Assembly: GCA_030427405.1 (NCBI GenBank)
Contig: JAUHXK010000002.1
Coordinates: forward strand, 326,967 to 390,966
Source of the DNA: Alphaproteobacteria bacterium
GTDB taxonomy: Bacteria > Pseudomonadota > Alphaproteobacteria > Rhodobacterales > Rhodobacteraceae
Length of the DNA: 64,000 nucleotides
Direction: 5' to 3'
This document shows positions 19,241-28,887 of the stretch, one piece after another (within the stretch, counting starts at the first letter, position 1; every line of letters starts with the position of its first letter). Under the pieces are notes generated by a model. It was not told the DNA's origin and did no database searches. It was given only the letters and a program-made list of their open reading frames with translations. The position numbers and the translations under genes were made by a program.

Positions 19241-20167
19241 ATGAAGACAGCCCTACTGACCCATGCGGATTGTCTGGGACATGTGACGCCGCAGGGGCAC
19301 CCGGAACAGGTAGCCCGGCTGGAGCATGTGCTGCACGCGCTTGAACCGCTGGACCTGAACCGGGTTACCGCGCCGATGGCCGCGGATGACGACCTGTTGC
19401 GCATCCACCCGGAAAGCCATGTCCGGGCCCTGCGCGCCAGCCTGCCCGATGAGGGCTTTGCGCAGATCGACGGGGACACGTTCATGTCGCCGGGATCACT
19501 GGACGCCGCCTATCGTGCGGCGGGGGCGGTGGTGCGCGCGGTAGATATGGTTCTGGGCGGCGCTGCGGCCAATGCGTTTTGCGCCATTCGCCCGCCCGGG
19601 CATCACGCGGAATCCGATACGGCCATGGGGTTTTGCCTGTTCGGCAACGCGGCCCTGGCGGCGAAACATGCGCTGGATCATCATGGCCTGGACCGGGTCG
19701 CAGTGGTGGATTTCGATGTGCATCACGGCAATGGCACGCAGGATCTGCTGTGGGATGAAGGCCGGGCATTGGTGATTACAAGCCAGCAGATGCCCCTGTG
19801 GCCCGGCAGCGGGCGCGCCGATGAGACCGGCGCGCATGATACCATCGTCAACATTCCACTGGCCCCCGGGACAGGCGGGGCAGAGATGCGGGCGGCGTAT
19901 CAGGCGCGGGCCTTTGCCCGGCTGCGGACGTTCAGGCCCGAGCTTTTGATTATTTCCGCGGGGTTCGATGCGCATCAGGACGACCCGTTGGCCAATTTGA
20001 ACTGGTCGACCGAGGATTTTGCCTGGCTGACCGCGGAACTCTGTGCAATTGCCAAGGACGTTTGCGGCGGGCGTATCGTCTCGACTCTGGAAGGCGGCTA
20101 TGATCTGAACGCGTTGGCCGGGGCCACGCGGGCCCATGTGGAACAACTGAAAAAGGCAGCACGATGA
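19241..20167 (+). CDS. Histone deacetylase-family (AcuC/class II type) deacetylase
   Basis: A 308-residue zinc-dependent deacetylase fold. Active-site features are RPPGHHAESDTAMGFC (paired histidines), VVDFDVHHGNGTQ (zinc Asp and His) and GFDAHQDDPLANL (second zinc Asp). Bacterial members deacetylate acetylpolyamines, acetyl-lysine proteins or other amides; the substrate is not evident. It overlaps xseB by 4 bp and heads the xseB-ispA-dxs run, an arrangement common in this order. Confidence 0.92.
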   Translation: MKTALLTHADCLGHVTPQGHPEQVARLEHVLHALEPLDLNRVTAPMAADDDLLRIHPESHVRALRASLPDEGFAQIDGDTFMSPGSLDAAYRAAGAVVRAVDMVLGGAAANAFCAIRPPGHHAESDTAMGFCLFGNAALAAKHALDHHGLDRVAVVDFDVHHGNGTQDLLWDEGRALVITSQQMPLWPGSGRADETGAHDTIVNIPLAPGTGGAEMRAAYQARAFARLRTFRPELLIISAGFDAHQDDPLANLNWSTEDFAWLTAELCAIAKDVCGGRIVSTLEGGYDLNALAGATRAHVEQLKKAAR

Positions 20168-20406
20168 CCGATACTCCTGTTGAAGAGATGAGTTTCGAAC
20201 AGGCGATGAAAGAGCTGGAGGCCGTGGTCGGCCAACTGGAGCGCGGCGATGTCGCGCTGGACCAGTCCATCGACCTTTACGAACGTGGCGCAGCATTGAA
20301 AAAGCGCTGCGAAGGCGAGCTGAAACGCGCCGAGGAGAAAGTGGCCGCGATCACCTTGGATGCGGGCGGCCAGCCGACCGGGACGAAACCTGTCGAAAGC
20401 CAGTAG
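20164..20406 (+). CDS. xseB: Exodeoxyribonuclease VII small subunit
   Basis: An 80-residue helical protein with the XseB pattern: MSFEQAMKELEAVVGQLERG, then VALDQSIDLYERGAALKKRC. Several copies bind the XseA large subunit to form the single-strand exonuclease. Coupled to the genes on both sides: a 4-bp overlap upstream and the ispA ATG immediately after its stop. Confidence 0.95.
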   Translation: MTDTPVEEMSFEQAMKELEAVVGQLERGDVALDQSIDLYERGAALKKRCEGELKRAEEKVAAITLDAGGQPTGTKPVESQ

Positions 20407-21273
20407 ATGTTCCGGGAAATACTTGCGCAGGACGCTGCGCGGATACAGCAGCAGTTCGGCCTGATACTGGGGGATCTGGACGATCTGGATGTGACCCGGG
20501 CGATGATCTATGCCACCCAGGGCGGCAAGGGCCTGCGCGGGTTCCTGGTACTGGAGAGCGCGCGGCTGCATGATATCGGGACCGATCGCGCGATCTGGCC
20601 TGCGACCGGGATCGAGGCGTTGCATGCCTATTCCCTGGTCCATGACGATCTGCCCTGTATGGATGACGACGACCTGCGGCGGGGTCGCCCGACCGTTCAT
20701 GTGAAATGGGATCAGGCAACGGCCGTTCTTGCCGGGGATGCGCTGCAGACACTGGCGTTCGAGCTATGCACCCGGGCAGAGCTTGGCGGTGGCGACGTGC
20801 GCGCCGACCTGGCCCTGTCGCTGGCCCGGGCCAGCGGGGCGCAGGGGATGGTTCTTGGGCAGGCGCTGGATATTGCCGCCGAAACCGCAGATGCGCCACT
20901 TGGACTGGCGGATATCACCCGGCTGCAGGAGGGCAAGACCGGCGCGCTGATCGAATGGTCGGCTTGCGCCGGGGCACGGCTTGCCCAGGCCGACACTGCG
21001 CCATTGCGCCAATATGCCCGCGCGCTGGGGCTTGCTTTTCAGATCGCGGACGACATTCTTGATGTCGAGGGAGATGCCGAAAAAGCCGGTAAGCGCCTGC
21101 AGAAAGATGCCGCCGCAGGGAAGGCCACATTTGTATCGCTTCTGGGTCTTGAGGCGGCGAAACGCCGGGCTGCCGATCTTGTGGATCAGGCCTGTGCTGC
21201 ACTGGATGGGTACGGGACAGGGGCCGAAACCTTGAAGGACGCCGCACGCTTCGTTATTGCCCGGGACAGCTAA
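20407..21273 (+). CDS. ispA: Farnesyl/polyprenyl diphosphate synthase
   Basis: A 288-residue trans-prenyltransferase that elongates dimethylallyl diphosphate with isopentenyl diphosphate. The first Asp-rich motif is [14 protein letters not shown], the second [16 protein letters not shown] near residue 40 binds diphosphate. Short-chain bacterial enzymes of this length usually make farnesyl diphosphate. It is followed by dxs, so supply and elongation of isoprenoid precursors are co-transcribed. Confidence 0.93.
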   Translation: MFREILAQDAARIQQQFGLILGDLDDLDVTRAMIYATQGGKGLRGFLVLESARLHDIGTDRAIWPATGIEALHAYSLVHDDLPCMDDDDLRRGRPTVHVKWDQATAVLAGDALQTLAFELCTRAELGGGDVRADLALSLARASGAQGMVLGQALDIAAETADAPLGLADITRLQEGKTGALIEWSACAGARLAQADTAPLRQYARALGLAFQIADDILDVEGDAEKAGKRLQKDAAAGKATFVSLLGLEAAKRRAADLVDQACAALDGYGTGAETLKDAARFVIARDS

Positions 21274-21295
21274 GCCGCAAGGAACGCGCCACACC

Positions 21296-23227
21296 ATGAC
21301 GTCTGATCGACCGCACACACCGCTTCTGGACCTGGTAAGCCGCCCTGCGGACCTGCAGCAGTTCTCGGATGCGCAGCTGCATCAACTGGCCGCTGAATTG
21401 CGGGCCGAGACCATTTCCGCGGTCTCTGTCACCGGCGGTCACCTGGGCGCGGGCCTGGGCGTTGTTGAACTGACGGTGGCCTTGCATTCGGTCTTTGACA
21501 CGCCGCGCGACAAGGTGATCTGGGACGTCGGTCACCAATGTTACCCGCACAAGATCCTGACCGGGCGCCGCGACCGGATTCGCACTCTGCGTCAAAAGGA
21601 CGGGCTGAGCGGGTTTACCAAACGCAGCGAAAGCCCCTTTGACCCGTTCGGGGCCGCGCATAGCTCGACCTCGATCAGCGCTGCGTTGGGGTTCGCTGTT
21701 GCCCGTGATCTGGGGGGTGTCACGCCCGAGGGGCTGGGTGATGCGATTGCCGTCATCGGTGACGGGTCGATGTCGGCCGGCATGGCCTTTGAAGCGATGA
21801 ACAATGCCGGGCACCTGAAAAAGCGACTGGTCGTTATCCTGAACGACAATGACATGAGCATTGCGCCGCCGGTTGGGGCGCTGTCCAGCTACCTGTCGCG
21901 CATCTATACCGAAGAGCCGTTTCACGACCTGAAGGCGGCCGCCAAGGGGGCGGTGTCGCTGCTGCCGGAACCCTTCCGCGAAGGCGCCAAGCGCGCCAAG
22001 GAAATGCTTAAGGGCATGGCCATGGGCGGAACCCTGTTCGAAGAGCTGGGGTTTTCCTATATCGGGCCGCTGGACGGGCACGACCTGGATCAACTGCTGC
22101 CGGTTCTGCGCACCGTCAAGGCGCGCGCCGCCGGGCCGATCCTGATCCATGTCCTGACCAAAAAGGGCAAGGGCTATGCGCCCGCCGAGCAGGCCCGCGA
22201 CAAGGGCCATGCAACCGCGAAATTCGATGTCGTGACCGGCAAACAGCAAAAGGCGCCATCGAACGCGCCGTCCTATACGTCGGTTTTTGGGAAAACGCTG
22301 GTCGATGCGGCATCACGCGACGACAAGATCGTGGCCGTGACCGCGGCCATGCCGGACGGAACCGGGCTTGGGCTATTTGCCGAACGCTACCCGTCGCGGT
22401 GTTTTGACGTGGCCATTGCCGAACAGCATGGCGTCACCTTTTCCGCCGCGCTGGCTGCCGGGGGTATGAAACCGTTCTGTGCGATGTATTCGACCTTTTT
22501 ACAGCGCGGTTACGATCAGGTCGTGCATGATGTCGCGATCCAGCGGTTGCCGGTGCGTTTTGCAATCGACCGGGCCGGGTTGGTCGGGGCCGACGGCGCG
22601 ACACATGCCGGGTCGTTTGACATCGCCTATCTGGCGAACCTGCCCGGCATGGTGGTCATGGCCGCCGCCGACGAGGCCGAGCTGATGCACATGGTCGCGA
22701 CAGCCGCCGCCCATGACAGCGGACCCATCGCCTTTCGCTATCCGCGTGGCGAAGGGGTGGGGGTGGACCTGCCGGAACAGGGCGAGGTTCTGGAAATCGG
22801 CAAGGGCCGCATGATCCAGGATGGAACCCGGGTTGCACTTTTGTCCTTTGGCACAAGGCTGGCCGAGGTCCGCAAGGCGGCCGAGGCGCTGGCGGCGCGG
22901 GGCATAACTCCAACCATAGCCGATGCCCGTTTTGCCAAACCTCTGGACCGGGACCTGATCCTGACGCTGGCCGAAAACCACGAGGCGCTGATTACCATTG
23001 AAGAAGGCGCCATTGGCGGGTTCGGCAGCCATGTCGCACAGCTTTTGGCCGATGAGGGCGTATTCGACACGGGGCTGAAATACCGGTCTATGGTGTTGCC
23101 GGACACGTTTATCGACCAGGCCAGCCCGGCGGACATGTATTCCGAGGCCGGGATGAACGCTGACCAGATCGAGGCAAAGGTCCTGTCGGTTCTGGGCGTG
23201 GCGTCGATCCAGGAAAAGCGCGCCTAG
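21296..23227 (+). CDS. dxs: 1-deoxy-D-xylulose-5-phosphate synthase
   Basis: A 643-residue thiamine-diphosphate enzyme that makes DXP from pyruvate and glyceraldehyde-3-phosphate, the first step of the MEP pathway. [14 protein letters not shown], the ThDP motif [18 protein letters not shown] ending in LNDND, and the pyrimidine-domain [17 protein letters not shown] are present. ATG 21296 ([12 protein letters not shown]) is used; an in-frame start at 21257 would overlap ispA. Confidence 0.96.
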   Translation: MTSDRPHTPLLDLVSRPADLQQFSDAQLHQLAAELRAETISAVSVTGGHLGAGLGVVELTVALHSVFDTPRDKVIWDVGHQCYPHKILTGRRDRIRTLRQKDGLSGFTKRSESPFDPFGAAHSSTSISAALGFAVARDLGGVTPEGLGDAIAVIGDGSMSAGMAFEAMNNAGHLKKRLVVILNDNDMSIAPPVGALSSYLSRIYTEEPFHDLKAAAKGAVSLLPEPFREGAKRAKEMLKGMAMGGTLFEELGFSYIGPLDGHDLDQLLPVLRTVKARAAGPILIHVLTKKGKGYAPAEQARDKGHATAKFDVVTGKQQKAPSNAPSYTSVFGKTLVDAASRDDKIVAVTAAMPDGTGLGLFAERYPSRCFDVAIAEQHGVTFSAALAAGGMKPFCAMYSTFLQRGYDQVVHDVAIQRLPVRFAIDRAGLVGADGATHAGSFDIAYLANLPGMVVMAAADEAELMHMVATAAAHDSGPIAFRYPRGEGVGVDLPEQGEVLEIGKGRMIQDGTRVALLSFGTRLAEVRKAAEALAARGITPTIADARFAKPLDRDLILTLAENHEALITIEEGAIGGFGSHVAQLLADEGVFDTGLKYRSMVLPDTFIDQASPADMYSEAGMNADQIEAKVLSVLGVASIQEKRA

Positions 23228-23524
23228 CCGCACCGGGGGGCATCGCGCCCATTTTGTCAGCGGTTCTAACACCGCGCCGTGACAGGTGCGGGCTGGCCAA
23301 ACGCGCTAAGGCTTAGGCGGAAAACAAGAATTGACATCCTTGCGAGATTGGTGTGACTCGTTCGCCATCACTGCGCCAAGCCACAGACGATCCGTCATCC
23401 GGGATGATTTTCAGCGTTTCGCACGCGAATCTGGTATAACGGACTGAATGCCAGCCACGCCTGCGGCCATACAGATGGCAATAGCTCAAGGAACCGACAC
23501 ACGAACCCGGATCGTCCCCCGCAA

Positions 23525-26500
23525 ATGTCACAGGATCACCCTCAACTCGACACATGGCTCGAAGATGCCAAGCTGGGTCGCCATGCGGACGCTTTTCGCG
23601 ACGCTGCGGTTGATCTGGATGTCATCGGTGATCTGACCGAAAGCGATCTTGTCGAACTGGGTCTGCCCCTGGGCGATCGGCGACGGTTCTGGCAGCACCT
23701 CAAAGCTGCCCCCCCGCAAACGGGCGCGGGGTCCGGGGCCGAGGACCAGGCCCCCGCCCCGGTGACCAAGGCCGAGCATCGGCAGATTACGGTTCTGTTT
23801 TGCGACCTTATCGGATGGACCGCCCTGTCGACCCGGTTCGATTCCGAAGATCTGAGCGAGGCCATTTCCGAATGCCGTGAAATCTGGTCACAGGCGATCG
23901 AGCGGTATGACGGGTTTGTCGCCAGCACCCACGGCGACGGCGTCATGGCCTATTATGGCCACCATCACGCCTATGAGGATGGCGCCGAACGCGCGATCCT
24001 TTCCGGGCTGGATATCACCGAAGCGATGGAAGGCCTCAAGAGGACGGCAACCAGCGAAATCGCCAAACACCTGTCCGTTCGGGTCGGGATTGCGACCGGC
24101 AAGGTGTTGGTCAACACCACGACGTCGGGCCAGTTGGAAGAGGTTGATGTACTGGGCTACACGCCCAACCTTGCCTCTCGGTTGCAGAATGTCGCCAAGC
24201 CAAATTCGGTGGTCGTAAGTGCCACGACAGCCGATCTTGCCCGCCACCGTTTCCATTTTGCCGTTCAGGACGGTGTCATGGTCAAAGGGGTCGAACAGCC
24301 CCTGCGCATCTGCGAGGTGATCGGACAGGTCAAGGGCGGGGAACGGACGCCGTGGCAGGATGACGAACACGACCGCGGCGTTGTCGGGCGCACCCCCGAG
24401 ATCGGTCTGCTGGAAGATCGCTGGGACGCCGCGCGCGAAGGTGACGGCCGCGTTATCCTGGTGTCCGGCGAGGCCGGGATCGGGAAGTCGCGGCTGGCCG
24501 ACACCATCTATGAACGGGTCAAGGGCCCCGCTGTGGTGCGGTTCCGGCTGGGATGCTGGTCCTATTACGCCAACAGTTCGTTGCGTCCCTTCGTCGAATT
24601 CGTCCAGTCCTGCGCCGGGCTGAGCGATACGGACACATCCGAGGTCAAGCTGGAAAAACTTGGGCGGTTCCTGAACGGTCGCGGGGTCACCGGCGCCAAG
24701 GATCAGGCCCTGATGTCCGGCCTGTTGCAGATCGGGACAGGCGATCAGGCTATGCCCGTGATGTCGTCTGAGCGGCAGAAAAAAGAGATGCTGAACTGCA
24801 TTGCCCGCCTGCTGCTAAGCACTGCCGACAAGCAACCTGCGATCATCCTGTTCGAAGACGCGCATTGGGCAGACCCGACATCCATCGAATTGCTGGAACT
24901 GCTGGCAGAAAAAGTGGCCGACCTGCGGGTCCTGGTGATCATCACCACCCGCGACGACGACGCGATGCCGATCAAGCGCCTGCCCAATGTTTCGAGCCTG
25001 CGCCTGAGCCGCCTGTCAAAATCGCAAAGCTTTCAGATTGTGCGCAATATGTCGCCCGGTCTGGAACTGCCGGTAAGTCTTGTCGACCAGATCCTGGAAA
25101 AGTCGGACGGTATTCCGCTGTTTCTGGAAGAACTGACCAAGACGGTCTGCAACAACTACTCGGAAAGCGGCGCCCAGAACCCGAACCGGCCGGGCGCGCG
25201 AACCTACGTTCCGATCCCGGCGACCCTTTATGATTCGTTGCTGTCCCGGCTGGACAGGTACCCCGAGGCGCGCAACGTCGCCGGTTGCGCCGCCGCCATC
25301 GGTTCGGAATTCTCGGACACGCTGCTGTTTGGCGTTCTGGGCATGGACCCCGCCGAAACACGGCGCATCATCCGTATCCTGCTAAAGGCCGGTCTGTTTG
25401 TCGAAAACCCGCGCAAGGGCGAGGCCAGCTTTATGTTCAAGCACGCGCTGGTACATGATGCGATTTACGAAAGCATGACCCGCGACACCCGGCGCGACCT
25501 GCATGCCGACATCGCCCGCAAGCTGGAATCGTCTTTTCCAACGGTGGTCAAGCAATCGCCAGAAATCCTGGCGCAACACTTCTTTCTGGCCAATGACCAG
25601 GACAAGGCGCTGCATTACTGGGAACAGGCTGGCAGGCTGGCGATGGAGCATTCCGCAACGACCGAGGCCCTCTCGCATCTCGACCAGGCGCTGGCCCTGC
25701 TGGATGCCCTGCCCCGCGATCAAAAGACGGATCACAAGAAGATCGCATTGCTGACCACCTATGGCGCAGCTCTGACCAGCGTCAAGGGATACACCGCGCC
25801 GGAAACCGTCGCCGCCTATGATGCGGCGTGGAAACTGTCGGAAACGATCGACAAGGATACCCATTTCCACGAAATCATCTATGGAATGTGGAATTCGGCC
25901 CAGGTCGGGTCTGATTATGACCGCGCGCAGGCTCTTGCCAATATGTGCCTGACTTTCTCGCAGAAACAGGAAGATGACGTATCCCGGCTGGTGGCCCACA
26001 GCCTGTGCGGGGTTACCGCGACGCTGCGCGGTGAACATGAACATGCGCGCGAACACCTGCTGAAATCCGTCGAAATCTACGACCCGGTGCGGTTTCAGTC
26101 CCTGGCGCTGAGTACGGGCGAGGACCCCGGCGTCGAAAGCCTGTCTTATCTGGCGCTGAACCAATGGTATCTGGGGGATACGAAATCCGCCATCGAGACA
26201 GCGGACCGGTCGATGAAACTGGCGCAGGAAATCGCCTATAAGCACTCGGTTCTGTATTCGCTGCTGATGCGCGGTGTCCTGTTGCATATGTCCCGTCTTT
26301 CCGACGAACTGCTGGATGTCGCGGACGAGATTGTCGGCCTGTCCAAAAAGCAGGATTACCCGTTTTTCGTCGAATGGGGCCGCAACCTGAAAGGATGGGC
26401 CCTGAGCGAGAACGGCGACCCTGAAAAGGGATTGACGCTGATGTCCAACAAGTGGCGACAGGGGTTCTCGGCGCTGCTGATCGCAAAGGTCAACCTGCAT

Positions 26501-26869
26501 ATCGGACGCCGCGATGCGGGCCTGTCCGAGGTCGACGATATCATTCGCGAACAGCCCTGGCTGGCCCCCGAAGCGCGTCGCATTCGCGGTGAATTGCTGC
26601 TGGTCGGGCCCGACCCGCAACCCAAGGCAGCCCGTCAATGCTTCCTCCAGGCGCTTGAGCTGGCCAACACGCAATGCGCGGTGTCGCTCAGCCTGAAGGC
26701 GGTGAACAGCCTGGCCCGGTCCGAAATTGCGTCCGGGGTGACTGCTGACACGGCGCAATTGCTGGAACAGGTTGTTGCCTGCGTAAAGGCCTATGAACCG
26801 TCGAAAGACCAAAGGCTGGCGCGGGAATTGCTGGCCTTGTCAGTGCAGGAGCCTACAGATGCAGCCTAG
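23525..26869 (+). CDS. SAM-domain, class III nucleotide cyclase, AAA ATPase, TPR protein
   Basis: A 1114-residue signalling protein. A sterile alpha motif domain (about residues 5-62: LDTWLEDAKLGRHADAFRDA) comes first. A class III cyclase domain follows (about 85-265) with metal-binding aspartates in VLFCDLIGWTALS and STHGDGVMAYYG. An STAND-type NTPase comes next, with Walker A GEAGIGKSRLA near 315 and Walker B IILFEDAHWADPTS near 440. Roughly residues 690-1100 are helical TPR-like repeats. It overlaps the following JmjC-like gene by 11 bp. Whether it makes cAMP or cGMP cannot be said from sequence. Confidence 0.88.
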   Translation: MSQDHPQLDTWLEDAKLGRHADAFRDAAVDLDVIGDLTESDLVELGLPLGDRRRFWQHLKAAPPQTGAGSGAEDQAPAPVTKAEHRQITVLFCDLIGWTALSTRFDSEDLSEAISECREIWSQAIERYDGFVASTHGDGVMAYYGHHHAYEDGAERAILSGLDITEAMEGLKRTATSEIAKHLSVRVGIATGKVLVNTTTSGQLEEVDVLGYTPNLASRLQNVAKPNSVVVSATTADLARHRFHFAVQDGVMVKGVEQPLRICEVIGQVKGGERTPWQDDEHDRGVVGRTPEIGLLEDRWDAAREGDGRVILVSGEAGIGKSRLADTIYERVKGPAVVRFRLGCWSYYANSSLRPFVEFVQSCAGLSDTDTSEVKLEKLGRFLNGRGVTGAKDQALMSGLLQIGTGDQAMPVMSSERQKKEMLNCIARLLLSTADKQPAIILFEDAHWADPTSIELLELLAEKVADLRVLVIITTRDDDAMPIKRLPNVSSLRLSRLSKSQSFQIVRNMSPGLELPVSLVDQILEKSDGIPLFLEELTKTVCNNYSESGAQNPNRPGARTYVPIPATLYDSLLSRLDRYPEARNVAGCAAAIGSEFSDTLLFGVLGMDPAETRRIIRILLKAGLFVENPRKGEASFMFKHALVHDAIYESMTRDTRRDLHADIARKLESSFPTVVKQSPEILAQHFFLANDQDKALHYWEQAGRLAMEHSATTEALSHLDQALALLDALPRDQKTDHKKIALLTTYGAALTSVKGYTAPETVAAYDAAWKLSETIDKDTHFHEIIYGMWNSAQVGSDYDRAQALANMCLTFSQKQEDDVSRLVAHSLCGVTATLRGEHEHAREHLLKSVEIYDPVRFQSLALSTGEDPGVESLSYLALNQWYLGDTKSAIETADRSMKLAQEIAYKHSVLYSLLMRGVLLHMSRLSDELLDVADEIVGLSKKQDYPFFVEWGRNLKGWALSENGDPEKGLTLMSNKWRQGFSALLIAKVNLHIGRRDAGLSEVDDIIREQPWLAPEARRIRGELLLVGPDPQPKAARQCFLQALELANTQCAVSLSLKAVNSLARSEIASGVTADTAQLLEQVVACVKAYEPSKDQRLARELLALSVQEPTDAA

Positions 26870-27959
26870 CCTTCTTGTACGCGGCAAACAGGGCGCAGAG
26901 GTTTCGCCCCTGGCGCTGTTTCAGCGGCTGGCGCGCAGCGACCGCAGCCTGCACGCCCCCAACACCATCCAGACCCAGTTGGAGGACACGCGCCTGCGGC
27001 CTGTCAGCTTTCGGCCCGAAAGCCTGTTTGACAGTATCGCTACGCAAGCGCCCATATTGTTCAGCGATTTCCCTGCGCCGCTGCGCCGGGACGACCTGGC
27101 CGCGCCCGACGCGCTGATCGGCGCATTGCGGGCCAGCCGCGGCCAGGACACCTATCCGGTTCGTTTCGGAAGCAGCGACGCCAAGCGCAACCTGACGATC
27201 CGGGAAATCATGCAGCGATGGCAGGTTCCGGGGGCCGTTCTGGGTATCACCGACCTGCCCGTCCGCGACAAGGACCTGTCCGATCTGTTCGATGTGGATT
27301 TCCTTGCGCCCTGGAACCTGATGCCAGGTGCGGCGCCTGAATTGCAGCGGCTTGAGATGCTGACGGCCGTCTTCAGCACCGCCGGGAAACTAACGGATTC
27401 CCATTCCGACGACATGGCGGTCTGCAACCACTGTTTTCACGGCCGCAAACTCTGGCTGGCCTGGGAAACCTATGAGGGGCTGGATGCCGGTCTGGAAGAT
27501 GTTGAACGGGTGTCGGTTCACACAAAGGCCCGGTTCGATCTGCAAGCCTTCCTGTCACTGCCCAGCGCTCATTGGTTTCTGGTCGAACCCGGCCAAACGA
27601 TTTTTCTGCCGGGCAAATTTACGCACCGCGTCTATACGCTTGAAAACTATATCGGCGTCGGCAGTTTCTACGTTGCGCTTGCAAACCTGCTGCATACGGC
27701 GGGGCGGTGGACAGCGCGCGGGTCGCTGTGGGATGAGCCCGGATCGCCCCCGATGGCAGACCGCCTGCTGGCGGACGGTCTGGCCGCGCTGGCACGCCTC
27801 AAAAACGCCCCTGCGCCGGTTCAGGCCCAGTACGGATGGGCCGCTCTGCCGGCATCAGTTGCACATTTCGATCATTGGACAGCCCATGCGGGCGTCACCG
27901 TGTCACAAGACCTGGCCCGGGCGGCGGACTGGATGCGCGGCCCGGACACCACGGCCTGA
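26859..27959 (+). CDS. JmjC/cupin-type Fe(II) oxygenase-like protein
   Basis: A 366-residue protein with a putative double-stranded beta-helix. The HxD pair is in TDSHSDDMAVCNH (about residues 182-184), a likely 2-oxoglutarate-binding lysine lies in FHGRKLWLAW, and the distal histidine is in FLPGKFTHRVYTL near residue 256, preceded by VEPGQTIFLPG, as in JmjC hydroxylases. ATG 26859 lies inside the cyclase gene end and has AGGAG upstream, so translation is coupled. The target is unknown; coupling suggests it hydroxylates or works with the cyclase/TPR protein or its client. Confidence 0.75.
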   Translation: MQPSLLVRGKQGAEVSPLALFQRLARSDRSLHAPNTIQTQLEDTRLRPVSFRPESLFDSIATQAPILFSDFPAPLRRDDLAAPDALIGALRASRGQDTYPVRFGSSDAKRNLTIREIMQRWQVPGAVLGITDLPVRDKDLSDLFDVDFLAPWNLMPGAAPELQRLEMLTAVFSTAGKLTDSHSDDMAVCNHCFHGRKLWLAWETYEGLDAGLEDVERVSVHTKARFDLQAFLSLPSAHWFLVEPGQTIFLPGKFTHRVYTLENYIGVGSFYVALANLLHTAGRWTARGSLWDEPGSPPMADRLLADGLAALARLKNAPAPVQAQYGWAALPASVAHFDHWTAHAGVTVSQDLARAADWMRGPDTTA

Positions 27960-27989
27960 ACCCACAGGCCATGGCGATACGCCTGCCGG

Positions 27990-28202
27990 TTATTTCGGCT
28001 GCGGGCTTTTCTTGGTCGTTGGGCCGTCGTCACCGCGGCTCTGGCGCGCGTCGTTGAGAACTTTCAATGCCGAGGTAATATCCTCAATCTGCTGCACCGC
28101 GCTGTTTTGCGAACGAAGCAGAACTTCTTCAATCTTGTTCAGTTGCTTCGTGGACAGATCCTTAAGATCCGTTTCCAGTACAAACAGTGTTAGATCACTC
28201 AT
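27990..28202 (-). CDS. Small coiled-coil protein, unknown function
   Basis: A 70-residue protein, MSDLTLFVLETDLKDLSTK onward, with heptad-like helical content and a charged tail. GGGGAG precedes the ATG. I recognise no family. It is convergent with the JmjC-like gene and its real status rests on the ribosome-binding site and composition only. Confidence 0.5.
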   Translation of the reverse strand: MSDLTLFVLETDLKDLSTKQLNKIEEVLLRSQNSAVQQIEDITSALKVLNDARQSRGDDGPTTKKSPQPK

Positions 28203-28346
28203 GGTACGCTCCCCAGAAAACTATTTCATATTGCAGTCGGCCGACAATCTGGCCAAATTCTTAATACCGTTAATCATATGGCCTGACGACACTTATCTGG
28301 TGCAGGGACATTTTCGGCGGTTTTGTCATTGCCGGGGGACGCGCAC

Positions 28347-28724
28347 GTGCCGTCAAAAACCTATTCCTGCGAGACCTGCCCCGGTTTTTGTTGTTCCTAT
28401 GACGAGATTTTCCTGACCGATGCAGACCTGGCCCGACTGGGCGAACACCTCTCGACCGATGCCGAGGGGGTGATAACGCGTTTCACGAAATACGGCATGT
28501 ACAAAGGCAAAAGCAGGTATCCGCTGATGCTCAAGCACAAGGCCGACAAACATTTTGGAACGATCTGCACGTTCTTCGACACCGATCTGCGCCGATGCAC
28601 GATCTACGACGCGCGCCCCGCAGCCTGCCGCGACTATCCACACGGACCCAAATGCGGCTATTTCGAATTCCTTCAATTCGAGCGGCGCCTTCAGGATGAT
28701 GACACCTACGTCGCCGTGACCTGA
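28347..28724 (+). CDS. YkgJ-family cysteine cluster protein
   Basis: A 125-residue protein with the YkgJ cysteine arrangement CETCPGFCC near the N-terminus and CTIYDARPAACRDYPHGPKC later, proposed to bind zinc or an iron-sulfur cluster. Function is unknown. The start is uncertain: GTG 28347 has GGGGA suitably placed, while TTG codons at 28323 and 28329 are alternatives. Confidence 0.8.
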   Translation: MPSKTYSCETCPGFCCSYDEIFLTDADLARLGEHLSTDAEGVITRFTKYGMYKGKSRYPLMLKHKADKHFGTICTFFDTDLRRCTIYDARPAACRDYPHGPKCGYFEFLQFERRLQDDDTYVAVT

Positions 28725-28887
28725 TATTCTGCCGCGCAAGCCGAAAAACGGCTGCGGTCTGCGGTTCAGGGCCGGTGCGTAAAAATTCATCTTGCCTCAG
28801 TGAAAAGCAGTTATTCCATCAGGATTTATGGATCACTGGATACAGAACCCGATTGCCTAATTCTTATTCACTGATAGCCTGCCGCCC

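Noticed and set aside
23228..23524. Possible sigma-70-like promoter (TTGACA at 23331, TATAAC at 23435)
   Set aside because: The two elements are about 100 bp apart and neither has a matching partner at 16-18 bp. The region surely holds a promoter but I cannot place it.
25382..26812. Open frame of 476 codons on the minus strand
   Set aside because: Antisense to the TPR part of the cyclase gene, with no motif.
27990..28202. Considered an antitoxin or toxin next to the JmjC-like gene
   Set aside because: No partner gene, no toxin or antitoxin motif; kept only as a small coiled-coil protein.
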